A stretch of 22,749 nt of DNA from Beroe ovata (lineage: Eukaryota > Ctenophora > Nuda > Beroida > Beroidae). Positions within the stretch are counted from its first letter, which is position 1; every line of letters starts with the position of its first letter. Positions 1 to 14,361 of the stretch are shown one piece after another. Position numbers and translations under genes: made by a program. The notes under the pieces were generated by a model that ran no database searches, was not told the DNA's origin, and was given only the letters and a program-made list of their open reading frames with translations. The stretch covers positions 133,167-155,915 of the forward strand of contig CAMPET010000170.1 of the NCBI GenBank assembly GCA_946803715.1. The letters run 5' to 3'.

Positions 1-29
<29 letters not shown>
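1..29. repeat. (TG)n microsatellite
   Basis: An uninterrupted TG dinucleotide run at the very start of the window. It probably extends to the left beyond the window edge. Confidence 0.98.
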
Positions 30-31
<2 letters not shown>

Positions 32-32
32 G

Positions 33-75
33 TAGTACCTACCTACCTACTTGAGTTACCTACCTACTTGAGTAA
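33..75. repeat. Short tandem repeat of CTACCTACTTGAGT type
   Basis: The unit CTACCTACTTGAGT followed by T/A-AC occurs twice, with extra CTAC tetranucleotides on the left. It directly follows the TG microsatellite. No coding potential is seen. Confidence 0.85.
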
Positions 76-219
76 CTTTATTTGATGGTTAGATGCAGAA
101 TTTTAATGTACTATGTACATTGTACATTGAACATTGTATAGAAGTATGTTTCAAGGTTCAGCGTATACTCAGAGTAAAATTCGCAACACTACTAAGGACT
201 CAGCACTCAGTCACGCTTA

Positions 220-263
220 CATCACACACTAGGTACACACTAGGTACATCACACACTAGGTAC
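220..263. repeat. Tandem repeat with core CACACACTAGGTAC
   Basis: The motif ACACTAGGTAC occurs three times with spacing of about 11 and 21 bases. It lies in the 5' flank of the twinfilin gene, and no function is evident. Confidence 0.85.
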
Positions 264-316
264 CTATCAAACAGATTGATAGATACTTCATCATTCATCT
301 CAACAACCTCCGCACT

Positions 317-414
317 GTTGCTACGGCAACAACCGCGGTATATCTTTGCTTCGGCAACAATCACGGTTGCTCCCCGTATAATTGTTGCTATGGTAATTAT
401 GTTGCTATGGCAAT
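317..414. promoter_or_regulatory. Cluster of X-box-like palindromes upstream of twinfilin
   Basis: Three near-palindromes of the form GTTGC(T)ATGG(C/T)AA(C/T) lie at 317-330, 384-397 and 401-414. A degenerate fourth lies at 346-359. They resemble the RFX-family X-box consensus GTTGCCATGGCAAC. The cluster ends 36 bases before the twinfilin ATG at 451, so it sits where a proximal promoter or 5'UTR would be. What is seen is the repeated palindrome. RFX binding is inference, and a small dispersed palindromic repeat family is the main alternative. Confidence 0.45.
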
Positions 415-450
415 TACCCCAATATCTCAACGCACACATAGCCAATAGCC

Positions 451-2989
451 ATGGCGTTATCAACCGGTATATCAGCGTCAGACAATCTCAAGTTGTATCT
501 ATCTCGTTTCCATGGTAACGATAGGTGTATCAAGATAACAATTGTAAACGAGGAACTCACTCTACAAGAGAACCGGTGAGTTTGTCACTTAGTGATCACT
601 GAAAATGCTCGCTTTCGGATGAGAACCGTCTTTTGCGTCCAGATTCTTCGATTTTCTAACTGATATTCTTTCTTTTCATTTTTCTAACCCAATACTCCAA
701 CTAAATATGGTTCGTACAGTACCTAACTCTGATCATCTCCAGGTTGAAAATAGGTGACTATGAGTCTGACTGGGACAGGAATGTTATGGTGTGTCTAGAG
801 GATGGGGAGCCTTGCTATGTCCTCTACAGACTTGACACAAAGAACGAGTAAGTGGGGGGAACTGAGTTACGGCGCTGGAGTTCTTTTTCGTTGCTGAAAT
901 TCTTTATCTTGCGATTTGTGTCATTCTTTATCTTCATGTTTCGAAACAATAATTGAGTAGGTAATTCTTATTCGTTATCGTGTGATTATCCTTCCATCTT
1001 ATCTTGCTCCCTATGCAAAGTTGTATCTGTTTTCTATGATCAAGTTTTTATAACCCACATGCTACCACAGGGGCTCAAAAATGAACAAGTTAGTGTTTGC
1101 ATGTTTTATTTTGGAGCTGTTAGATTATTCGCAGCACGGAGAATGGGTGGTTTTAGGTTTTGGGTTTCCAACAAGCATATACCTAGCATGATAGCCTAAT
1201 TGATTCAGCATCCGAAATCATTTAGCAAAAATAAAGAGACTATGATGATTCCAAAGAAATTTCAGCACTTATCCCAGCTTTTCTTTGCACTCTGAAACCC
1301 CCATTCCTTAGCAACCCATAAAGCAACCCTCAACAACCCTCAGTGAAGACGATTATCAGTACGTGTACCTGTGTTACGTCCCCAACGAAACCTCAGTCAG
1401 CAACAAGATGCTGTACGCTGCCACTCGGGCGCCACTCAGGCGCATTTTCGGCGATAATCGCATCATAATGGAGGTTTGTGACTTTCCCATGATTCCTGTT
1501 GATTGCGCTTGCATAGAAAGAAAGCCAGTGTCATGCGAGCAAACCATTAACTTTGTAATATGAACCGTCTTTATTCAATCTTGAAAATTGAAGCACCATA
1601 TTTAATGAGCATATCGTAGAATTAACATTTCCCCCAAAACTTACCAAAAAGCTTCCCCTCCTCTATCCTCATTCCTCAGATGTTTGGAACGGTGCCAGAG
1701 GAACTCTCATTCCAGGGTTATAAGAACTGTGTCTTGTCTCAGGACGCTAAAGCGCCTATGACGGAGGCTGAATTAGAACTCGAACAGGTTTGAATATTCA
1801 AACTTCTTCGGAGCCTCTAGATCAAAATGTGAACGTCTTTGAGATCCATCTACCCTTTCATCGAAATCTATCGCGACATGGCACATAACACGGCACATAA
1901 CATGCGTCATGCATTCAATCACAATGGTATCACTTATCACAGGTATCGAAGGATGAAGCCACAATGAGATCGCAGATGCAGGCTAACAATGCCACTCTCC
2001 CCGGCCTAAATCTGCCTGTAACCACTGACCTGGCCAAGAATTTGGAAAAGTTCAAAAGTGGATTCATCAACTATCTCCAAGTGAAGCTCGATACAGGTAA
2101 AAGCAGGATAATCTGGGGAAATGTTTCAAATCTCGGTGTAGCTTTCCACAAAATAAAATTCGAATCAAAATAAATTGTAGGAAATATTTCCTTGTGTTTC
2201 CAGAAAAGGAAGAACTCAAGCTGTGGGACTGTTCAAACATCGGAGTAGTCGACCTGTCTGGCAAAGTTCCAGATGATGAGCCACGGTATCACCTGTACAA
2301 CTTCCAGCATGAATTTGAGGGTGAAAACATGTGGAAGTGCGTTTTCATCTACTCCTGCCCTGGGTATAACGTGAGTTATCAATGAGATAATGAGAGGCAA
2401 TGAGGTAATGAGAGGTGAAGCGTGTTCATATCCGTCTGCAATAATTGAATTCGATAGACGTTATAGTGGTAAAAGCGGCGGTTCTTAGTACAGTTCCAAG
2501 TAAAGTTTTGGCGGGGATAGGCAGATTTATAACAGTGAAAGTAGTTACGAATATAACATTGAGATTGAAATCTGATATTTGAGCAGTGAAATGTGGCTGA
2601 AGCATCTTGCATCTGGTTTCACTTCATGTTGTATTACCATGGCAACAGTCAAATACCCAGGTTCCAGTCAAACAGAGGATGATGTACAGTTCGACCAAAG
2701 CTAACTTCCTGGGATGCTTGGAACAAATGGGAATTGAAATTGCTGCAAAGAAAGAAGTCTCCGGTTAGGCTGATCAACATATTCTTTATTCACGACCCCT
2801 TTTATTATTTGGTATTCTCTCTATTATTATTTTTTTCAGAGTTAATATCTTACTATCGTTTTTTCAGGCGGAAGCGAAGTTTCGGAACACGAGATATTCG
2901 AAATGGTGCATCCTCCGGAACAGGCATCTCGACAAAAATTCGTGAAACCGAAAGGACCCCCTAGAAGTGGACGAAAGCTCATCAGATAG
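451..2989 (+). CDS. TWF: Twinfilin (two ADF-H domains), 8 exons, 337 aa
   Basis: Joined exons: 451-575, 743-847, 1344-1473, 1680-1787, 1943-2096, 2204-2370, 2661-2763, 2868-2989. All have GT/AG borders and matching phases. Twinfilin binds actin monomers and capping protein and promotes filament turnover in the cytoplasm. The first ADF-homology domain covers about residues 4-140 and contains CYVLYRLD (63-70) and the hallmark KMLYAATR (98-105). The second covers about 175-300 and contains PRYHLY, VFIYSCPGY and RMMYSSTK (269-276). The tail carries KPKGPP (324-329) and ends in RKLIR, matching the capping-protein-binding tail of animal twinfilins. Length is near the human 350. The ATG at 451 is chosen because MALSTGISAS aligns with the family N-terminus (GIQAS in human). 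An X-box-like palindrome (506-519) lies inside exon 1. The paralogue TWF1/TWF2 split is vertebrate, so no number is given. Confidence 0.96.
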
Positions 2990-4353
2990 ACTTAACATTT
3001 GACGAATTTAGAATTGTGATATTATGATGATAAATGATTTGAACTGTGTTTTTAGAGTTGTTATCATTAGATTTTAAACTGAGGCGGTTTTTGCGTGTTT
3101 TCTGTTTGAATGTTTTGTCTTTGTTGGTAAAGAATGTTGTCTGGTAGACCCATCTTGCCTAATGTGTTTGCTGGCTGCCCCAAGGGTTTGACTTGGTATG
3201 TGTGTGAATCAATTTATACGCTCAAACGTGATCAGAATCAACGTTTTCTTTGTACTTATATATATAAACAGCTATGTTGAATAGCTACACACTCACGTAA
3301 CACATTTTGTCAAGTCGATTTTATACTCAAGCCTTTGTATTGGAATTTACTTTCTTCATTGTTGAATGAGACTCGTGGTTTTTTCCTGTTGTCTCCAACT
3401 AAGAATGGAAAAGAGAAAAGAAAATTCGCAAATCCTATGAGTTGATACAAGTTATCTAGTAAACACAGTTCATTGTTGAAGCACCTGCTCGGGATATACT
3501 CGGACCATTATATTTGTGTCGTTTTTGTAAGGCGCGAGTATTTACGCAATACCTCAGTGGCGCTAATAATCAATTCGCGCGCCATGGCGTGTACGCGCTC
3601 ATAGATGCGCGTGCGCGCGTACATGCCGTGGCGCGCAGCAAATTTTAATGCCTCCTCATCTGAAGCCCCGTCAGACTCGATAAGATCCAACCAGCATCGA
3701 AAACTGTACAGAGTGCAGGAAGCAATCCGATGTCCTATTTATGGCCTTTATTTAATTTTTGAAATTGAACAATATGGATCAAAGTTCGTGGACTCCTACA
3801 CGGCGAGTTATATTCCTATTCAGTTGATTCCAATAGCTGTGTAGTATATGACTCAATGACAGGAATCAAGCCTGTGATCAAGTGTGTCCCATGTTTTAAT
3901 TGCCTGAGACTTTGCAGCAATGGACAGCTCCTCATTTTACCATCCCACACAGTTTCCTGCACACTCCTGACATTTTTGTTGAGGGATGTTATCTGTCCAC
4001 TGTTTGATGGGAAACAGAGGTCACCAAACATCCCATATCATGTGCACAGTTATTTCAATGACCAATGACCATTTCATCAACTTATTGCTTATTGCAATGT
4101 ATGTGAGTTGAACTGTAGAAGAGATTTGTGACTGTCAACTCATTGACTGTCGACTTTGGTAGTAATTGAATGAAGATTAGTTGAGGCAGTCTCACATTTA
4201 TTTTTCATTTTATAAATTAGCCTACATGTTTTGAAGAACTTTCCATTCTGTAATTCATTTGAAGACATAAGTATTGTCGATTTTCTGGATTCATTGTTGT
4301 CTTTGAAATGTGTGACATTTTTATTTCTTTCATTGATATTTCATTATAGGAGC
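2990..4353. other. Intergenic region between twinfilin and PSMC4
   Basis: About 1.36 kb. It begins with the twinfilin 3'UTR, in which I see no clean AATAAA near the stop. A TATATATATAAA stretch lies near 3257-3268, and a GC-rich hairpin lies at 3555-3660. The PSMC4 ATG at 4354 sits 5 bases after an acceptor-like TTCATTATAG, so a non-coding first exon of PSMC4 must lie somewhere upstream in this region; I cannot place it. Small ORFs at 3816-4068 on both strands show no recognisable family. Confidence 0.7.
3555..3660 (+). repeat. Long GC-rich inverted repeat (hairpin)
   Basis: Arms 3577-3598 and 3615-3636 are 22-bp inverted repeats (GCGCGCCATGGCGTG... against ...ATGCCGTGGCGCGC) separated by 16 bases. 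They differ at two positions, and both differences become G-U wobbles in a + strand transcript. Pairing continues imperfectly outward for roughly 13-20 bp. GC content contrasts with the AT-rich surroundings. It may be a microRNA-like precursor, a promoter-proximal palindrome or a small foldback element. Confidence 0.7.
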
Positions 4354-7435
<3,082 letters not shown>

Positions 7436-7552
7436 TCACACACTAAACAGTAATCACACACTGGATAGACGCTGTGTATATGTATTTGTATGTATGATAG
7501 ACGTCATACAAATTGGTGACTTTATCTTGCTGCTAGCTGGTGAAAATCATAG

Positions 7553-7558
7553 AATAAA
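7553..7558 (+). terminator. AATAAA polyadenylation signal, PSMC4 3'UTR
   Basis: A canonical AATAAA lies 118 bases after the PSMC4 stop codon and is the first good candidate. A second AATAAA lies at 7793-7798 and could be an alternative. Confidence 0.55.
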
Positions 7559-7885
7559 ATTCTCCCGTTTGTCAGAAATTTCTGATAAGGCCGAGATCTT
7601 TTTTCAAAAAGAAACTTCGAAGCGCGTAGCTCCCTAACCTTCTCCAAAAACGACCCCTTGAAGACCCCTGATACAGGGTCGATATAATGCCAATTTCTAT
7701 TGTAATATCATTCCTTATGCTTTCCAATCCAAAAACCATTGTCCTTGACCATCACACAACCAACGATGAATTTGATTCATAAATCGGTGACCAATAAAAT
7801 GAACGAATCAGAGATGAACCAATTGCTAGAATAAGTAGATTCAGTTATTACCTCATTTTCACGCCCTCTCCCTCCCCTTTCACAG

Positions 7886-7936
7886 CCCACACTCAAGAAG
7901 CCCCACGAGGATGATCTATACTCAACAGATCATTGA
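7886..7936 (+). other. Possible orphan terminal exon
   Basis: A very pyrimidine-rich tract (7857-7881) ends in CACAG at 7885. It is followed by a 17-codon open frame reading PTLKKPHEDDLYSTDH and then TGA. It looks like a terminal exon, but no upstream exon was found: PSMC4 already ends normally at 7435 and has no donor there. Short length makes chance likely. Confidence 0.2.
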
Positions 7937-7962
7937 TAATTTCATTCATTTATCTCGCTTAA

Positions 7963-8186
7963 TTACCTCATGTGAAATATTTTCTCTCGCTTAGCTGAGT
8001 TTGAAATTGACAACCTAGTATAACCTATTTTGAAGTAGAATCTGAGAGGTATCCCTCGAAAGTCGGCTTCAAAATGTCGGAAGCGGTCTCGAGTCTTTTC
8101 ATCTGATTTCCTAAGAGTTTCAGCGACGTTCTCTTGGCTCTCCATGAGTTTGATAGCAAGCGGGCTCAACAACACCTTCTCCACTT
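7963..8186 (-). CDS. Possible terminal exon of an unrecognised minus-strand gene
   Basis: On the minus strand an acceptor-like CTGCTCACCTTCAG precedes an open frame that starts in an exon-like way (EKVLLSPLAIKLMESQENV...) and ends at a stop near 7963. The first 50 residues are hydrophilic and helical in character (VAETLRKSDEKTRDRFRHFE), like the C-terminal coils of some Myb/SANT-like proteins. I do not recognise the family. The frame is open back to about 8211 without an ATG, and the first internal Met is in LMESQ. No upstream exon was located on this strand. Coding status is uncertain. Confidence 0.25.
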
Positions 8187-9996
8187 CTGAAGGTGAGCAG
8201 ACTTTAATGTTTTATCCAAATGAACTTAATCATCGCATCCATAATAAACCCACTATATCAAGTATTACATTGTATCTTAGCCAACAATATCATAATACAC
8301 ATCGTCTCTTTAAACTGTTCGTGTAAACATTGTAGTTATAGTTAACCGATACTGTGTTTATTGTTCGTGGGCCTGTATTTAATGAACAGAACATCTCACA
8401 TCTGACATACCTACTACCAGTACCAGGGAATTCTTTAAAGTTCTTTCCGATCCACACTCCTTAGCATGAAAATTCGATTAACATTCAGCTTGTAGAAAAT
8501 TCTCATGCCTCTTATACGATTGATGAAAACCCGCCTCTACCCTTCTAGGATACGTCTACCCTTCTGTTTCCCTGGGATACTGATCGTTCATTATACTCCA
8601 ATGATTCAGCCTACACACAATGATATGAATGGTTTAATCCACTCCCTCACTCAATATACACTATCTCTCTTTCTGTCATGCCTTCTGTTCTATAGCTATA
8701 CAACACGTCTTAGGATTTATATGTTCAGTGATATCGCCATCTTCATGTAGTCACGTGGGACTTAGTTTAAGGTCTTAAATGGTTTTACGTACTTTTTATT
8801 TATTTTTTCTCTTTATTTTTGATATGTTGATGGTGCAGAGAAAAATTCGGGGATTCGTCAAAAGTCGTTCCACAATGAAAACAAAAAGTGCACTAAGATT
8901 AAACCAACGTCAGCTGCTGACACCATTGTTTCACCTTGACACCGTTATCCTAAAGTTTTTCCTTCTTGAGTAATGTGGCATTCGTTTGTGGCACGCGTTA
9001 TCGTGTGCAGAGCACGAAATTTATCACCAGATTAGAAATGATTTATAGGCCATCTGATGCCATTCGTGAAATTGGCACAAATTACCCTGACATGAACGCT
9101 GTTGTAGTGCTGTATGTGATGATACGATCTGTTGGTAATGACCCCTGGAATCTTTTCTCCATTCTGTCTTTCGTAGCCGCGGTCCCTTTGTGTTCTGAAG
9201 AATTATGTCTAATAGGGTACCAGCTATTTTATCAATGTATTCAATTCATAGTGATATTCAAGTCCATCTCATAAAATGTAAATCCTACGGGCTCATGCAC
9301 TCTGCTGATGAGCGAATGATCACTCTCGTGGCTTGCTGTGTCAGGACTATTGCAGCCCATCCAACCACATCACTCACAGATCTTTAATACATTCTCATGG
9401 ATTAGTAATCTAATGCTCATCTTGGCATTATGTTAGGAACATTGAATTAGGTTACACTGAATTAGGATACACCGTTCGGATAATGTGTTGTTGTGACCTA
9501 TCCCTCCTTGAGGTTAGGGAATTATCTGCTTTAATTCGGTTACGTGATCCTCTCGGACCAATTACTTTGTACTCTGTCCACTTATCATGTGGCGTATCAT
9601 TTGGGAGCTGGGATTTGTTCATCTTCATGTACTTGTTGGTAGCTGTTGTCGATAATTCTGATGGCCATCAGTTTTTACAATTATCATTGTGTGTATAATT
9701 GTCCTTAACCTGTAGTACAGCTGCTCCTAGAGAACAACAACTCTTTGATGTTAGCTGTAGACTCACTATTTGTAATTGTCATGTCACTGTTTTTAATCAG
9801 TGATATTTTGGACATGACTCATGTTTTTGTCGATTTCACTCCCGATTAACGACTCCAGTACCAACTCCAGTTCTCCCATGAGGGTCAGGATTTTGTTTAC
9901 CATACCCTCACACAAGTTTAGTGTAGACCGATGACGTGTTCCCTCTCACACCTGCGCTATTATAGACATCGTCTTCAGTGTACGCTCATCACTTGT

Positions 9997-9998
<2 letters not shown>
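8187..9998. other. Intergenic, no convincing gene
   Basis: About 1.8 kb of AT-rich sequence. Several short open frames are present on the + strand (for example 8505-8750, 8966-9274 and 9483-9698). None has recognisable motifs, good splice borders or family resemblance. No tRNA or rRNA was noticed. Confidence 0.6.

Positions 9999-9999
<1 letters not shown>

Positions 10000-10029
<30 letters not shown>
10000..10029. repeat. (CA)n microsatellite next to an assembly gap
   Basis: A CA dinucleotide run about 30 bases long. A single N follows at 10041, so the sequence was probably joined or padded here and the distance across it is not reliable. Confidence 0.95.
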
Positions 10030-10031
<2 letters not shown>

Positions 10032-10041
10032 TACACAGAGN

Positions 10042-11117
10042 TTCCGCCCTGCTTAACGAAACAAACTACTCAAGTATTCTTTTTCGGACGAAAAAATATT
10101 AAAATTTCACACATTTAATCCAAAACATCGCTTGAAAGAATTATGAGAGGAATTTTCTGGAACTTATTCGGAATTTTCCTCAAAAACGTGCATTATCATA
10201 CCATAACTACCAAACAAACAGTGGATACCACTCGTTAAGTTAAAATTAAAATTCTGGCATGCTACGTTAAAAAGGATATCAAAGTTTGAATGTGTATTTA
10301 TCTATACAATGAAATATCTTGATAAGCACTGGATACATACGAATTCTATTCACACAAAAGTGACCGCTGTTTTTTTCATGTGTACTGACTCTACTTATTC
10401 TTTACGACAAGGAAACCACAATTTTCACTCCTACGAGACAATTGGTTGTCCTCCTCAGTTTTTTAGTAAAACTTATTTTTTGTCCGTCTGTCGTTTATTT
10501 TTTCCGCATTTTGTAAATACCGCCCCTGGGATTTGAAAAACTGAAGATGGTTTGGTTTGGACCCAAGTTCAGCTCAGGTAAAGGCTCTCTTCGCTTTCAT
10601 TCGCACCAACAATCTATAAAAGTGAAAAAATCTGGTGTGAGCATACATTTATGTCCCAACCCAATATCTATTTCATCATATTGAAGTGGCTCATTGAAAT
10701 GGATATTATATTCATAGATTGAGCTGCAATGTATAAATCAGACTCATATTCTGGCCATCGCTAAACACAGATTATGAGCTCTATGTTGATGAATTATGTT
10801 GCTGTGTTACTACTCAGTAGTAGGAGTAGGCAATAGGCATTGCGTGTGTGCTTGTGTGGTGAGTACAAGTAGAGTCATTGTCTCTCCGGGTCTTTAAGTC
10901 CAATGTAGCAGACCTACTTGTGACTGGAAACATAGGTGACTCACTAAGGTGAGACTCTGCTTTGGGTCAGTGGGAAGTTTTGTGAGCCTGATTACCTATG
11001 TAAAGTACACGCATTTTCTCTTAATTTATTATTAGTATCTACCGTATCTACAGTGTCACCACTTTTGGGTCACTAGACAGATGTCTTCAAATCCAATCAC
11101 TTACAATTAAGGTCCTA
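10042..11117. other. Intergenic, no convincing gene
   Basis: AT-rich non-coding sequence after the N at 10041. The only exon-like item is ATG at 10547 in good context (AAGATGG), followed 31 bases on by a CAG|GTAAAG donor at 10577/10578. It is discussed as a possible alternative first exon of PRC1. Confidence 0.5.
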
Positions 11118-11126
11118 CTAACTTTT

Positions 11127-11845
11127 GGTAACCGTACCCCATGCCCACAGTCCCACATGCCCACAGTGCCACATGCCCACAGTCCTCCTTGCCCACTAGG
11201 AATTTAGTGGTCAATGAGGACTGTGGGCCTACAGGGCTCCTGCGGTCCTGGCTACCCACAGTCCTGTATGCCCACTACCATAACAGCCTATTGGCATATT
11301 ATTAAGGGGACTGGACCAACGTATTGAATTCAGCGCCGCATTAAATGATTCAGGATTGGGTACTATTGCCGATTAATAGAATAAACTGACTGAGGCAGTC
11401 TCATCAGGCCAATTATGATACAAGTAATACTGATCTAACTAAGGTATCAGTGGAAGATGACGATTGATAAGCAATGATTTGGTTCCTGTCATGCTCACCA
11501 AAACGAGAAACAGGATCACACATTATAAACATGACTGACTGGCATGACTGTTTTTGATGACATAATGAGATGACTTGCTCTAATATTCTCTTGTGTTCTC
11601 TTTGGTAGGCAGCTAATGCATTAATATCAATTACCCGATACATTAGAAAGGGTAGTGTGTTCATTCAAAGCTAAAATGTGTGATCAAAATTGTTTATGTA
11701 TCCACATCATAGTGGGCAACAACGACTATGGGTAATGGGGCGGATTCGGTACTCCATGACCACAATCAGTACATGTGGTCATGGGGGACTGGTGGTCATT
11801 GGCGAATGTGGGCACACGGGAAAGTGGGCATGCAGTACCGGAATC
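11127..11845. mobile_element. Probable non-autonomous DNA transposon (719 bp) with 9-bp TSD
   Basis: The direct repeat CTAACTTTT flanks the element at 11118-11126 and 11846-11854. Just inside lie imperfect terminal inverted repeats of about 22 bp (16 of 22 matching, the inner 9 perfect: CATGCCCAC against GTGGGCATG). The left subterminal region repeats TGCCCACAGT several times (11142-11275). The right one carries GTGGGCA in the opposite orientation (11712-11830). No transposase is encoded; the only ORF inside is a meaningless minus frame at 11413-11664. A 9-bp duplication would suit a Mutator-like family and 8 bp a hAT-like one, so the class is uncertain. Confidence 0.6.
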
Positions 11846-12293
11846 CTAACTTTTCCGTTTCGGGGATGAAATTACAATGAAACTACGCCCCCGTTTAGAC
11901 CACTAATAATTATCCGTAATTATGATGAGCAATGTACGCTATTCTGGTCACGTGATTGCTTCATTATTTCATTGCGTGTGGGACACACCTGTTGCACTTC
12001 ACTTCGGCTTAATGTGTTGCTCCTTCATTTACATTTTCAAATGTGCTCTATCTCATGATGTTGCATGTCGTGATGTACTTTCATACTTGAGGATGATGGA
12101 GGGAGTTTATTATGTCTTGAAAGTACATGTTTTTCTGTGATTTTGTCTCAGTTGCATGTTTACAGTTTAGTAAATGTCAAAATTGATTATGAGTAACGAA
12201 TCGAATTTACAGTTTTCAATCTCATTTCCTGGATTCTTGTTCTATCAATCATATTGATTTTATAAAGCCAGCTAGTTGCGTTCAGTGCTCCAG

Positions 12294-12331
12294 CTTCATT
12301 CTGCAGAAGTTGGCTATTCTGCAAAATGAAG
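12294..12331. repeat. Short hairpin, 15-bp stem
   Basis: Arms 12294-12308 and 12317-12331 (CTTCATTCTGCAGAA against TTCTGCAAAATGAAG) pair with one mismatch around an 8-base loop. No flanking T-run or other structure suggests a known RNA. Confidence 0.75.
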
Positions 12332-12802
12332 ACAATCTTGATTCGCTTGTCATTGATAATTGAGAGGAATTCATCTTTATTTTCATCTCTCCTACTACTG
12401 TAAAGTTTATAATAGACATTTGCTCAGATCCGCTTCCATGAACTCTCTTTCTTCTGATCATTGACCCCATCTATCATTGGAATAACTCACTTGTATTCTT
12501 CTGTGCTTCACGAGAGACACATTGTAGTATATCTACTTCAAATCCAATAATCAGCCACATGGCTGCCATTTGTTGGCTGTACATTTAATGTGGGTTGGGT
12601 GACTCAAATTTCAGATCGCTGATATCATGTATATTATGAATTGGATTTCCAACCCTCTTCATCCTAATCATTCTTCCTTTTCTGACTGGATCTCCGTTAA
12701 ACTGAAAAATTTGTTGGAATTTTTTCCAACTTGGTCCTTGTCACCTATAAATCCTGTCGCGGTTCATCTCAGAGAATCTCATTACTCACATTCCTTCTGA
12801 TA

Positions 12803-12876
12803 TCTCTCTCTCACACACACACACTCTCTCTCACACACAAACACACACACAAACACACACACACACACACACACAC
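12803..12876. repeat. Compound (CT)n/(CA)n microsatellite
   Basis: CT runs alternate with CA runs, then a longer CA run interrupted by AA. This low-complexity stretch accounts for the His/Thr-rich frame that can be translated across it. Confidence 0.95.
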
Positions 12877-13783
12877 GCCGGTTTTTTTCATCCGACTGTC
12901 AATGGGATTACTACCGCAATCAATGTGCGTGTGTGTTTTGAAAACTGCAAATTGCGTCCTCTAATCGCGTTCATTTTTCCTTTTCCTTCCTTTCTGGACT
13001 TGTATTTACAACCGTTGTTTTGTTTTGTTCTTTCAGAAACAATCTCTATACAAATGAAACAATAGACTACATTTCTCCAACAAACCAATAAAAACCAAAA
13101 AACTTAAACACGCGCCTCATTACAAAAACATTTTAAAGCATGCTGCAATTGATATTTCATTCCTCTCTCGCATGTCTCTCCTTTCTATTCATAATATCTA
13201 TCTATGTCTCTTTTCTATTCATAATATCTAAACCATTTGTTCCTAACATTAGTCATAACAATGTTTACTCCACTCAGTTGCTTAGGAGCTACACATGCAT
13301 GACATAAGACATTGTAAAACTCACAATATTTATGCTTGAGTTGAGAAAAATAATAGCGTGTAAAAGACACATTTTTGACGGATACATCAACTGCAGGAAT
13401 CTCTGATCTTTTCTCATGCACCATCAACAGTAGTTTTGGTTGTCACATTCTGATTCTTTTCTCCCTGTTTTGGGTGCGGAGAAGAGCTATTATTGTTGCA
13501 TGGTTTTTTATGTTGCTCTCGGATTTTGGGAGGTCCTCATTCTTCTTGTCGTGTATTTTGGTGAGTAACTGTGGTTTTAGCTGAGAAGCACGGAGAGTAA
13601 CCTAAAGAACGCTTTTTCCTATTTAGTGAGATCATCAAAAAATAAGCACAGTTATATACTCTATAGCTGGCAAAGTAATATTGCTTTTTAGCATGTGAAT
13701 GTCTCTGACAATAGGAAGCCAGGCCTTGACTCAAAGCCATTCCTCGTAACTTCAGAGCACTGATATTGTTACAATACTATGTG

Positions 13784-13895
13784 CGTACGTGAAATGACGT
13801 TTATCTGACGTCACACCATTGTCACTCATTACTAATGAGTTATAGAAGTGTGACAGGTGGACGTGATGCAACAACCGTAGTATGTTACTATTTAT
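13784..13895 (+). promoter_or_regulatory. Possible PRC1 promoter region with CRE sites
   Basis: A perfect CRE palindrome TGACGTCA lies at 13806-13813, with a half-site TGACGTTT 12 bases earlier (about 13795-13802). A TATTTATAGC stretch follows near 13889. This lies about 700 bases upstream of the PRC1 ATG, and an acceptor at 14499 implies an upstream 5'UTR exon. The arrangement is suggestive only. Confidence 0.25.
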
Positions 13896-14361
13896 AGCAC
13901 ACTTGTATTATAGATGAGCTCACAGTTGAAACTTCTTATCTTAAGTTAATAGGTACTATATCAAGAATCGGGATACTATCTTGAATTATGTGGCGTAGTG
14001 GATGTATGTTGATCATGTTTTGGGAATGTAGAGACTTGAAAACAATCCTCCTCTCTTGTTTTTAAAACCATTGTTTCTAAATATAGACTGACGTATCATT
14101 TACCTGCATATTGTATTTCATACAACCAAATGTATGATATAGTCATGAGAAGAAGCAATATACTGACGCCAGTCTAAAAGTTTCTAGTTGAATCTTATTC
14201 CTCTCTTAATAGTTCTTCTCTCTTACTTCTGTAAACCGGGCTATCTTGTATGAAACATCTATCTTTCGATTATACCGACTCACTAACGTCGCCAGAAAAT
14301 TCCACTCCTTTACATTATCCAACCAGAAACATTCCACTTTCCACACCAGACAATTGCTCAA

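Larger units (their letters stand above)
11855..13790. other. Intergenic, no convincing gene
   Basis: About 1.9 kb with only short, unrecognised open frames. It contains the hairpin at 12294-12331 and a mixed (CT)n/(CA)n microsatellite. I see no splice-consistent coding series. Confidence 0.6.

Noticed and set aside
93-518. A 141-codon + open frame at the left end, and its minus-strand partner at 200-463
   Set aside because: It overlaps the tandem repeats, the X-box cluster and twinfilin exon 1 in a different frame. Twinfilin homology decides the real frame.
8505-9698. Several + open frames of 60-102 codons
   Set aside because: No motifs, no consistent splice sites, and Leu/Phe/Tyr-rich composition as expected from AT-rich non-coding DNA.
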